The translations under genes were made by a program, and so were the position numbers. From Maribacter sp. (lineage in GTDB: Bacteria; Bacteroidota; Bacteroidia; Flavobacteriales; Flavobacteriaceae), in assembly GCA_030730545.1 (NCBI GenBank), contig JANQUX010000143.1, positions 1 to 7,946 on the forward strand: a stretch of DNA of 7,946 bases, read 5' to 3'. Below are positions 1 to 5,684 of this stretch, piece by piece (position 1 is the first letter of the stretch; every line of letters begins with the position of its first letter). Below the pieces are notes generated by a model. That model worked only from the letters and a program-made list of their open reading frames with translations. It had not been told where the DNA came from and did not search any database.

Positions 1-137
1 TGTACAATTTTCCAGCTTTTAATTATTTTATCTTCTGTAGCTTTTGACAGTATGGGGCTAATTTCACCATGAACAATTTGCATTGCTTTACCGGCTGTTA
101 GCCAATCTTCGCCCAATTTAAACGTCTGTGTGCTCAT
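1..137 (-). CDS. N-terminal fragment of a probable HAL/PAL-family aromatic amino acid ammonia-lyase
   Basis: A leftward reading frame opens at ATG 137 and stays open to the window edge, giving 45 codons. The protein starts MSTQTFKLGEDW and continues with a helix-rich stretch (LTAGKAMQIVHGEISP, then KATEDKIIKSWKIV). This spacing resembles the N-terminus of histidine/aromatic ammonia-lyases, where a 'lt..el..va.g...v.ls.....i..s...v' pattern precedes the catalytic core. The Ala-Ser-Gly triad that forms the MIO cofactor would lie outside the window, so the family call is an inference from a short weak match. An AGAAAG stretch just upstream could serve as ribosome binding site. The gene is divergent from a LysR regulator, a common arrangement for a catabolic gene and its regulator. 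It could instead be another protein with a similar N-terminus. Confidence 0.5.
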   Translation of the reverse strand, partial: MSTQTFKLGEDWLTAGKAMQIVHGEISPILSKATEDKIIKSWKIV

Positions 138-175
138 AGCTTTCTGTCTAGAATATTATAATTAAAATTAATACC

Positions 176-183
176 TATTTTTG
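176..183 (+). promoter_or_regulatory. Candidate -7 element of the LysR gene
   Basis: TATTTTTG matches the Bacteroidetes sigma-A -7 consensus TAnnTTTG exactly and lies 38 bp before the LysR start codon. No clear -33 TTG was found at ideal spacing. On the opposite strand, TAATTTTA (163-170) is a one-mismatch candidate for the leftward gene. Confidence 0.45.
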
Positions 184-200
184 ATACTTGGTAATATCAA
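181..200. promoter_or_regulatory. Dyad operator candidate between LysR and the divergent lyase-like gene
   Basis: TTGATA (181-186) and TATCAA (195-200) form a perfect 6-bp inverted repeat with an 8-bp spacer, containing the T-N11-A spacing typical of LysR-family sites. It overlaps the end of the candidate LysR -7 element and is the only clear dyad in the 84-bp divergent intergenic region. Binding here would fit autorepression of the regulator together with control of the leftward gene. The assignment to the neighbouring LysR protein is inferred from position. Confidence 0.5.
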
Positions 201-221
201 TTTTGTCATCAATCCATAACT

Positions 222-1115
222 ATGAGTAATCAGATAGAATTACGCCATTTAACTTACTTTCTAGCAGTAGCGCAAGAATTACACTTTAGAAAGGCTGCAG
301 AAAAATTATTTATTTCGCAACCGGGACTCAGCAGGCAGATAAAGCAGATGGAAGATATTCTAGAAACCCAATTGTTTGAGCGAAATAAGAAAAAAGTTGC
401 TTTAACTCCTGCAGGGCACTACTTGAAAAAGGAAGTCGAGTTCATATTTAACCATATGGAAAAGGTAGAACGGCAATTGAAATTGGTGGGTGATGGTAAT
501 AGTGGAGAGTTACGAATCGGATTTTTAGGCTCGGCTATGCAACAAGTAATACCTAAACTATTATTGGGGATAAAAGAAAAATATCCGAAGGTGAAAACGT
601 CTTTAGAGGAGCTATCTAATTTTGCCCAAGTAGATGCGGTATTAAATGATCAGTTAGATATGGGTTTTGTGCGTGTTTCTAGGGTGCCAAGTACCCTAGA
701 AATGAAAACTATTTTGACCGATACCTTTTCTTTAGTGTTACCAGAAAGATACCCGATGTTAACGAGAGAGTTTGACGGAATGGAGCGATTTGCGAATGAA
801 GAATTTATTTTATTCAGTCAGGCTTATAGTCCTCTGTACTATGAAACCATTTTGAGTATATGTCAAGATGCAGGTTTTGCACCTAAGGTCTCACACAAAT
901 CTGTTCATGCCCATACTATTTTTAAGCTGGTAGAGAATCAAATGGGAATCGCCATTGTTCCTACATCTTTGCAAAACGGATTTCAAATGCGCGTAAAGTT
1001 TGTGGAATTAAAAGACATTCCCCAGCGAGCAGAATTATCTGTTATTTGGAAAAAGGAACATACCAACCCTGTTCTTAAGAATTGTATGGAGTTGTTGTTA
1101 GAGGATAAGTTTTAA
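222..1115 (+). CDS. LysR-type transcriptional regulator
   Basis: This 297-residue protein has the usual LysR length and layout. Residues about 6-65 form the winged helix-turn-helix (LRHLTYFLAVAQ, then FRKAAEKLFISQPGLSRQI, then LFERNKKKVALTPAG), followed by a linker helix and, from about residue 92, the periplasmic-binding-protein-like effector domain starting GELRIGFLGSA. The effector domain recalls the BenM/CatM/HcaR 'aromatics-like' subgroup, so a small aromatic or amino-acid-derived inducer is plausible but not shown. The ATG start places the first helix in its usual position. It is divergent from a probable aromatic ammonia-lyase, which is the most likely target, with a dyad between them. 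No terminator hairpin is evident after the stop; 146 bp separate it from the nitroreductase start. Confidence 0.93.
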   Translation: MSNQIELRHLTYFLAVAQELHFRKAAEKLFISQPGLSRQIKQMEDILETQLFERNKKKVALTPAGHYLKKEVEFIFNHMEKVERQLKLVGDGNSGELRIGFLGSAMQQVIPKLLLGIKEKYPKVKTSLEELSNFAQVDAVLNDQLDMGFVRVSRVPSTLEMKTILTDTFSLVLPERYPMLTREFDGMERFANEEFILFSQAYSPLYYETILSICQDAGFAPKVSHKSVHAHTIFKLVENQMGIAIVPTSLQNGFQMRVKFVELKDIPQRAELSVIWKKEHTNPVLKNCMELLLEDKF

Positions 1116-1201
1116 TACTTATCTAACACAGAATGAGCTTTTCAAATCTTAATTTTACTTTGATTACAAAAGAGAGAATAGAATTTAGAAAATAGAGCTT
1201 G

Positions 1202-1225
1202 CTGCGAATTGCGCTATGCGCGCAG
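1202..1225 (+). repeat. GC-rich imperfect hairpin before the nitroreductase gene
   Basis: CTGCG (1202-1206) can pair with CGCAG (1221-1225), and inside it GCGC (1211-1214) faces GCGC (1218-1221) around TAT; the two stems share base 1221, so they are partly alternative. This block is far richer in GC than the DNA around it. It directly precedes the 7-bp tandem repeat, and the two may be one repeat element. No function is evident. Confidence 0.45.
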
Positions 1226-1226
1226 G

Positions 1227-1254
1227 GAACAACGAACAACGAACAACGAACAAC
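1227..1254 (+). repeat. Four exact tandem copies of a 7-bp unit (GAACAAC)
   Basis: GAACAAC occurs at 1227, 1234, 1241 and 1248 without mismatch, followed by a partial GAA. The array ends 7 bp before ATG 1262, so it occupies the leader of the nitroreductase gene, where a ribosome binding site would be expected. A 7-bp period is not a codon multiple, which argues against coding. Copy number could vary by slippage. Confidence 0.9.
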
Positions 1255-1261
1255 GAAATTT

Positions 1262-1819
1262 ATGATATTCGATATAATTAAAAAAAGACGCTCGGTTTTT
1301 CCGGTACAATATAATGATACACCAATTGCGAAGTCAGATATTGAAAAGGTATTAGAAGCTGCGAATTGGGCACCTAATCATAAGTGTACAGAACCATGGC
1401 GCTTTAAAGTGATTCAAGGAGAAGCAAAAGGTCGATTGGGTACTTTCTTATCTAAGAAGTATGAGGAAGTGGACCCAAAGCCAAAAGCTATGAAGGTTAA
1501 AAAACTTCAAGAGAATCCGCAAATGGCAAGTGCTATAATTGCAATTTGCCTGCAAAGAGACCCTAAAGAATCTTTACCAGAATGGGAAGAAGTAGCTGCG
1601 GTTGCTATGGCAGTACAGAACATGTGGTTACAATGTACTGAAATGGGTATTGGATCGTATTGGTCCTCACCGGGACTCATAAAACACATGGCTGAGTTTT
1701 TAAGTTTAGCTAAAGGTGAAAAATGTTTAGGATTTTTCTACATGGGTAATTTCGATGGTGAATTGACCAAAGGTAAACGCGAGCCTATTGAAACTAAAAC
1801 CGAGTGGATAACGGAGTAA
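1262..1819 (+). CDS. Nitroreductase family protein, YdjA-like FMN enzyme
   Basis: The 185-residue protein belongs to the NAD(P)H-dependent FMN nitroreductase fold. RRS at residues 9-11 is the N-terminal FMN-phosphate contact, APNHKCTEPWRF (37-48) is the conserved segment seen in E. coli YdjA as APDHKSMQPWHF, and GIGSYWSS (129-136) followed by GFFYMGN (157-163) are late flavin-site segments. The length matches YdjA. Members reduce nitro or other electrophilic compounds or act as dehydrogenases; the substrate here is unknown. ATG 1262 is chosen because the protein then begins MIFDIIKKRRS as the family does. An in-frame TTG at 1199 would add 21 residues read from the hairpin and tandem repeats and is very likely wrong. 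TTACTTTG (1155-1162) is a weak, one-mismatch -7 candidate. The gene converges on the DUF456 gene with 8 bp between stop codons. Confidence 0.93.
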   Translation: MIFDIIKKRRSVFPVQYNDTPIAKSDIEKVLEAANWAPNHKCTEPWRFKVIQGEAKGRLGTFLSKKYEEVDPKPKAMKVKKLQENPQMASAIIAICLQRDPKESLPEWEEVAAVAMAVQNMWLQCTEMGIGSYWSSPGLIKHMAEFLSLAKGEKCLGFFYMGNFDGELTKGKREPIETKTEWITE

Positions 1820-1827
1820 TTACAACA

Positions 1828-2343
1828 TTAATTAAAAAAAGGAAATAGGGCGCTACTATGCTCCCAAGCTTTTGAAATGAAGAGTCCTAAATAGACAACG
1901 GCGACCATAAATTTCAAAAAAGTACCTGTCAAAAATCCTAAAAAAGAACCAAAAGCCGCTTTCGTAGCGGTTTTTTTGTCCGCCTTGTTCAGTAATTCTC
2001 CCACTAAAGCACCAACAAAAGGCCATATGATAATTCCGAAAGGTCCGAGTACAGGAAAAAATAATGCTACCAATAAACCTACAGTAGTACCAATAACACC
2101 AGCTTTTGTGCCTCCAAATTTTTTGGTTCCTATGGCTGGTATTACATAATCTAATCCAAAGACTATTAAAGCAATGGCAAGGGTAATGCCTAAGAACGTC
2201 CAATTCATGGTAATTGCACTGGTAGAGTACAACAAAAGTAAACCTACCCAACTAATTGGTGGACCAGGTAACACTGGTAAGAAGCTTCCTAAAATGCCTA
2301 CGAGCATTAAAATGAATCCTAGAACTAATAAAAATATATCCAT
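1828..2343 (-). CDS. DUF456 family integral membrane protein
   Basis: The 171-residue protein is strongly hydrophobic, with membrane segments at about residues 3-25, 32-42, 48-70, 82-118 (glycine-rich, probably a hairpin of two) and 128-156. It has the family landmarks: LPVLPGPPISW near residue 22-32, DYVIPAIGTKKFGGTKAG (65-82), and FFPVLGPFGIIIWPFVGALVGEL (starting near 95). Members are inner-membrane proteins of unknown function; glycine spacing suggests tight helix packing. It starts at ATG 2343 and is divergent from blaI with 144 bp between. TATATTAG (reading leftward, 2378-2371) is a one-mismatch -7 candidate and overlaps a single ACTAA half-site (2370-2374) like those of the blaI operators. 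A terminator-like hairpin for the opposite strand lies within codons about 122-131. Confidence 0.88.
   Translation of the reverse strand: MDIFLLVLGFILMLVGILGSFLPVLPGPPISWVGLLLLYSTSAITMNWTFLGITLAIALIVFGLDYVIPAIGTKKFGGTKAGVIGTTVGLLVALFFPVLGPFGIIIWPFVGALVGELLNKADKKTATKAAFGSFLGFLTGTFLKFMVAVVYLGLFISKAWEHSSALFPFFN
1951..1977 (+). terminator. Intrinsic terminator for the nitroreductase transcript, embedded in the DUF456 gene
   Basis: CCGCT (1956-1960) and AGCGG (1966-1970) pair around a 5-base loop. The stem is extended by a G.U pair and A-T pairs (1951-1955 with 1971-1975), and a run of seven T (1971-1977) follows. This is the classic order of A-tract, GC stem and T-tract on the plus strand, about 130 bases after the nitroreductase stop. 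On the minus strand the stem is followed by only four T, so it should terminate less well there, where it lies inside the DUF456 coding sequence. Confidence 0.65.
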
Positions 2344-2431
2344 TGTAAATAGTAAGTGTTGCTTATAAGACTAATATAGGTTGCATTTGTTACATGAACA
2401 CCTATCAAAAGTGATTTTTTCAACTATAAAA

Positions 2432-2455
2432 TTAGTTTAAACTAAATATTTAGTT
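2432..2455. promoter_or_regulatory. Two overlapping palindromes, candidate BlaI operator
   Basis: TTAGTTTAAACTAA (2432-2445) is a perfect 14-bp palindrome, and AACTAAATATTTAGTT (2440-2455) is a perfect 16-bp palindrome that shares an ACTAA half-site with the first. Together they cover the expected -33 and spacer region of the blaI promoter and touch the first base of the -7 element. BlaI/MecI/CopY-family repressors bind AT-rich dyads at their own promoters, so this is a strong positional candidate. Confidence 0.75.
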
Positions 2456-2462
2456 ATATTTG
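2455..2462 (+). promoter_or_regulatory. -7 promoter element of the blaI operon
   Basis: TATATTTG matches the Bacteroidetes TAnnTTTG consensus exactly and lies 25 bp before the blaI start codon, predicting a short leader of about 20 bases. It is sandwiched between the upstream palindromes and a downstream dyad, as expected for a steric repression site. Confidence 0.65.
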
Positions 2463-2469
2463 AGCATAG

Positions 2470-2485
2470 AACTAAAAGATTAGTT
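2470..2485. promoter_or_regulatory. Third ACTAA/TTAGT dyad, candidate downstream BlaI operator
   Basis: AACTAA (2470-2475) and TTAGTT (2480-2485) are perfect inverted arms around a 4-bp spacer. The site lies at or just after the predicted transcription start and ends 2 bp before the blaI ATG, so it covers the leader and any ribosome binding site. The arms are the same sequence as in the upstream palindromes. Confidence 0.65.
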
Positions 2486-2487
2486 GA

Positions 2488-2850
2488 ATGAAGCAGTTGA
2501 CGAAAGCAGAGGAAGAAGTAATGATTGTGCTATGGGAATTACAGAAATGTAACGTAGCATCAATCATTGAAAAATTACCTGAACCAAAACCGGCATATAA
2601 TACCGTTTCTACAATTGTTAGAATTTTAGAAAGCAAGGGTTTTGTGGATCATGAACAGTTAGGAAAAGGGTATTTGTATTTCCCTTTGGTGATGAAATCA
2701 GATTACAGTAATCAGTCCATCAACAAATTGGTAGACGGCTATTTTCAAGGTTCATTTAAAAGTATGGTGTCGTTTTTTGCGAAGAAAAATGATATGAGCC
2801 TTTCTGAATTGGAGTCGGTATTGAATGAAATTAAAAAGGAGAAACCATGA
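2488..2850 (+). CDS. blaI: BlaI/MecI/CopY family transcriptional repressor
   Basis: The 120-residue protein has the family's length and order. An N-terminal winged helix domain spans about residues 1-70 (LTKAEEEVMIVLWEL, then KPAYNTVSTIVRILESKGFVDH, then GKGYLYFPLV), followed by a helical dimerisation region with the typical LVDGYFQGSFKSMVSFF (81-97). In known systems the repressor is cleaved or released when the partner M56 peptidase is activated; the partner here starts on the ATGA overlap of the stop codon, indicating tight co-expression. Autoregulation is suggested by the three dyads at its promoter. In this phylum BlaI/M56 pairs are widespread and are usually not tied to a beta-lactamase gene, and none is visible here. 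The symbol denotes the family, not a demonstrated role in beta-lactam resistance. Confidence 0.92.
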   Translation: MKQLTKAEEEVMIVLWELQKCNVASIIEKLPEPKPAYNTVSTIVRILESKGFVDHEQLGKGYLYFPLVMKSDYSNQSINKLVDGYFQGSFKSMVSFFAKKNDMSLSELESVLNEIKKEKP

Positions 2851-4490
2851 TACAATATATTTTGGAGTGCATCGCCTTTCAGCTTCTTTTTTTAGTTATT
2901 TATGACTTTTTTCTAAAGAAAGAAACCTTTTTTCAATGGAACAGAGTGTATTTAATCGGAACCTTTGTTTTGTCTTTGATTTTGCCATGGGTAAAAATAG
3001 AAGCTTTTAAGCAGCAAGTACCACAAACGTTTGTGCAATATCCTGAGTATTTATGGGGATTTCAAAATGAAGCTGTTGTGGTGCAAGTTGAAGAATCAAC
3101 GGGATTCAATTTAACCTGGCAAGAAGGAATTCTTTATGGAGGAATGTTAGTGGCATTATTGATATTCGGATTAAAAATTAGACAGTTGTATCTTTTGAGA
3201 AAAAGTGGGGAGAAGATATCTTACCCTTTGTTTACCCAGATTGTAATAGCAAATAGCAATATTGCTTTTTCATTCTTTAAATCTATTTTCATTGGAGATA
3301 AAGTATTGAAGATGAAACATGATACCATAATCGCCCATGAATTGGTACATATAAAACAAAGGCACACGTACGACTTGTTATTCTTTGAGTTGATGAGAAT
3401 CGTAGGCTGGTTTAATCCGTTAGTGTACGTATATCAAAATCGTATTTCAGAATTACATGAATTTATTGCTGATGCTCAGGTATCAAAAGAACATAAATCT
3501 GATCATTATGAGCAGTTGTTGGCTCAGGTTTTTCAGACCGAACATATATCATTCATCAATCAATTTTTTACACAATCATTAATCAAAAAACGAATAATCA
3601 TGTTACAAAAATCAAAATCAAAAAAAGTATGGCAGTTGAAGTATTTATTATTAGTGCCTATGGTGCTGGGAATGTTGTTGTACACAAGTTGTGAAGTTGA
3701 CCCTAAATCTGATAGTAAAGAAACAATCGATAGTACTAGTTTAAAATCAAGTTTAGAATTTTCTTATGCTGTTGTTGACGAAGCCCCAATTTTTCCTGGA
3801 TGTGAAGATGCTGAAGATAAACGTGCCTGCTTTAATGAGAAAATACAACAGCATATTGGTAAACATTTTAATTACCCACAAGAGGCTCAAGATGCAAATA
3901 TTGAGGGTAGGGTAAGTGTTATGTTCAATATTAATTCTGAGGGAATTATAGAGAATATTAAACTGCGAGGTCCAGATAAATTACTCGAAGATGAGGTTGA
4001 ACGTATTATTAAAAGATTACCAAAAATGACACCTGGAAAAAATGATGGTGTGGCTGTGAATGTTCCTTTTTCTATTCCTGTTCAGTTTAAGTTGGATGAC
4101 GGTGATGATTCTGATGTTGAAGAAGAACTATACTTAAATGAAGGTGATATACCTTTTGCCGTAGTCGATGAAGTCCCAGTTTTCCCAGGCTGTGAAGATG
4201 CTGCTGATAAGCGCACTTGTTTTAATGAAAAAATGGAACTACATATCAGTAAAAACTTTAATTATCCTAAAGCAGCTCAAGAAGCAGGTATTCAAGGTAG
4301 AGTAAGTACTATGTTTATGATAACTTCTGAGGGTAAAATTGAAAACATTAAAATGCGCGGTCCAGATAAGTTGTTAGAAGATGAGGTGGAACGTATTATA
4401 AATAGACTTCCAATTATGACTCCCGGTAAAAATGAAGGTGTGGCTGTAAATGTTCCTTTTTCTATACCTTTTACTTTTAAATTACAATAA
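2847..4490 (+). CDS. BlaR1-like M56 membrane metallopeptidase with two C-terminal TonB_C domains
   Basis: The 547-residue protein has membrane segments at about residues 4-22, 34-48 and 95-112. The M56 zinc site is HELVH at 164-168, with E205 in HEFIADA a probable third ligand. Another hydrophobic stretch (about 176-195) and a last membrane segment (264-280) ending in YTSC282 follow. Beyond this lies a periplasmic part with two TonB C-terminal-like domains (307-416 and 437-546) joined by an acidic linker; by my count they match at 85 of 110 positions. True BlaR1 carries a penicillin-binding sensor there, so a different signal is expected. Each repeat carries the motif C-F-N-E-K-x3-H. It is presumed to transmit an envelope signal across the inner membrane and inactivate the adjacent BlaI. 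Translation is coupled through ATGA, and the TPR gene follows 12 bp later. A direct role in TonB-dependent transport is less likely because there is no proline-rich spacer. Confidence 0.9.
   Translation: MIQYILECIAFQLLFLVIYDFFLKKETFFQWNRVYLIGTFVLSLILPWVKIEAFKQQVPQTFVQYPEYLWGFQNEAVVVQVEESTGFNLTWQEGILYGGMLVALLIFGLKIRQLYLLRKSGEKISYPLFTQIVIANSNIAFSFFKSIFIGDKVLKMKHDTIIAHELVHIKQRHTYDLLFFELMRIVGWFNPLVYVYQNRISELHEFIADAQVSKEHKSDHYEQLLAQVFQTEHISFINQFFTQSLIKKRIIMLQKSKSKKVWQLKYLLLVPMVLGMLLYTSCEVDPKSDSKETIDSTSLKSSLEFSYAVVDEAPIFPGCEDAEDKRACFNEKIQQHIGKHFNYPQEAQDANIEGRVSVMFNINSEGIIENIKLRGPDKLLEDEVERIIKRLPKMTPGKNDGVAVNVPFSIPVQFKLDDGDDSDVEEELYLNEGDIPFAVVDEVPVFPGCEDAADKRTCFNEKMELHISKNFNYPKAAQEAGIQGRVSTMFMITSEGKIENIKMRGPDKLLEDEVERIINRLPIMTPGKNEGVAVNVPFSIPFTFKLQ
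3765..4484 (+). repeat. Intragenic tandem duplication encoding two TonB_C domains
   Basis: Bases 3765-4094 and 4155-4484 encode matching 110-residue domains with an offset of exactly 390 bp and no gap between them at protein level. Near-identical DNA persists at the 3' ends (for example GGTGTGGCTGT at both ends of the offset), suggesting a fairly recent duplication or gene conversion. An in-frame recombination between the copies would remove exactly one domain. Confidence 0.9.
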
Positions 4491-4502
4491 TCAACTCATT
4501 AA

Positions 4503-5642
4503 ATGAAACAACTTCTTGTAGTTTTTTTATTGATACAGATTTTAAAAGCCGAGGCGCAAACCTCGGCTTTAGCTATTGCAGATAGTTTATACAGCATTGG
4601 TAATTATTCAAATGCAATTAATGAGTATTCTAAGTTAGGCGGATTTTCTGCTGCACTTCAGATTGCGAGAAGTTACAATGCCATTGGTAATTATGAAAAA
4701 GCGATTACCCAATATCAATATGTAGTTGAAGAAGATGTTACTAATCAACTTGCTCAATTAGACTTGGGTAAATTATTACTGAAAGTAAACAGGTTTGATG
4801 AAGCGAAATCTGTGTTTGCCAATCTAACAGACGTCAATATAGAAAATCCTGAATTTCAGTTTTATTTAGGTGAAGTAAATCGAAATTTAAACTTATCAGA
4901 AGAAAGTATTCAAAAATATAAAAAAGCGGTCAGTCTAGATAGTACGCATCTTAGAAGCCTTTTTCAGCTTGCTAAGTATTACACTATAAAACAAGAGCGC
5001 GACACTGCTTTAAAGTATATTTTAAAGGGGTTGAGTTATTATGAGAATGATGTATCCCTCATAAATTTGCATGCATTGGTGCTATTCAATGATTCTCAAT
5101 TTGAGAAGGCGATTCCGTTATTTGAACGGCTTATAGAACTTGGGGAAGATAAAGATTACGTCTATGAAAAATTGGGAATCTCGTATAACAAGAATTGGGA
5201 GTTCAAAAAAGCTAAAGAAGCTTATGCTATTTTATTGAAAAGAGATGATACCAATTCACAAACCTATTTTGACCTAGCGAGTGTTTATCAAAAAGAAAGC
5301 AAATTAGATAGTGCCAAGATTTTCATTAACAAAGCAATGACCGTTCAAAAACCCATTTTCGCGAATGGCTATAATCAGTTGGCATATATCGCCCGTGAGC
5401 AAAAAGATTTCAAAACGGCATTCAAATTTTTCGAAATGGCTCACCAAGAAGATAAATCTGATGCGCGTATCTATTACAATATAGCGACCACTTACGATCA
5501 ATTTAGCACTGACCTGCAGAAGAAATTAGGCTATTATGAGAATTTCTTAAAACGCTATCCGAACGAACATCCATTCTATTATGAAACTTTAAGAAAACGA
5601 ATCTCAGAATTAAAGGAGGAAATCCATTTTGCTAAAGAATAA
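4503..5642 (+). CDS. Secreted tetratricopeptide-repeat protein
   Basis: The 379-residue protein starts with a signal peptide (MKQLLVVFLLIQILKAEAQ) that ends in the AQ common to exported proteins of this phylum, with no lipobox cysteine, so it is predicted to be soluble in the periplasm. The rest is a helical array of about nine or ten TPR-like units. Examples are the segments around residues 26-45, 58-75, 92-105, 126-145, 162-175, 195-215, 226-245, 256-275, 290-312 and 323-350, with recurrent patterns such as NYEKAITQYQYV and NLSEESIQKYKKAV. TPR arrays bind other proteins; the partner is unknown, but location suggests the periplasmic part of the M56 protein or the following lipoprotein. It begins 12 bp after the M56 gene. 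A strong hairpin lies within codons 15-23. Confidence 0.85.
   Translation: MKQLLVVFLLIQILKAEAQTSALAIADSLYSIGNYSNAINEYSKLGGFSAALQIARSYNAIGNYEKAITQYQYVVEEDVTNQLAQLDLGKLLLKVNRFDEAKSVFANLTDVNIENPEFQFYLGEVNRNLNLSEESIQKYKKAVSLDSTHLRSLFQLAKYYTIKQERDTALKYILKGLSYYENDVSLINLHALVLFNDSQFEKAIPLFERLIELGEDKDYVYEKLGISYNKNWEFKKAKEAYAILLKRDDTNSQTYFDLASVYQKESKLDSAKIFINKAMTVQKPIFANGYNQLAYIAREQKDFKTAFKFFEMAHQEDKSDARIYYNIATTYDQFSTDLQKKLGYYENFLKRYPNEHPFYYETLRKRISELKEEIHFAKE
4545..4570 (+). terminator. Perfect 10-bp hairpin near the start of the TPR gene, possible attenuator
   Basis: AAAGCCGAGG (4545-4554) and CCTCGGCTTT (4561-4570) pair perfectly around the 6-base loop CGCAAA, in otherwise AT-rich DNA. The GC-rich core with a short T run resembles an intrinsic terminator, though only three T follow, so termination would be partial at most. 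It lies in the codons for the signal-peptide cleavage region. It may be an attenuator, an mRNA end-stabilising structure, or a chance product of coding sequence. Confidence 0.4.
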
Positions 5643-5684
5643 ACTCCTTAAAAAAATCGTAATTTCACCTGTAGAATAGGTGTA

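Noticed and set aside
1199..1261. In-frame TTG extension of the nitroreductase
   Set aside because: The extra 21 residues are read through a hairpin and a 7-bp tandem repeat, and the family N-terminus fits ATG 1262.
1507..1689. Leftward open frame inside the nitroreductase gene
   Set aside because: It is fully antisense to a clear conserved gene, and its translation resembles no family known to me.
1856..2251. Second leftward frame within the DUF456 gene
   Set aside because: It is a shifted reading of the same DNA with cysteine/tryptophan/histidine-rich noise; the 1828-2343 frame has coherent membrane segments and family motifs.
2174..2368. Rightward open frame antisense to DUF456
   Set aside because: It overlaps the DUF456 start and promoter region and shows no domain.
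2488..4490. Beta-lactam resistance locus
   Set aside because: There is no beta-lactamase gene, and the peptidase lacks a penicillin-binding sensor domain.
5304..5501. Leftward frame inside the TPR gene
   Set aside because: It is antisense to well-formed TPR repeats.
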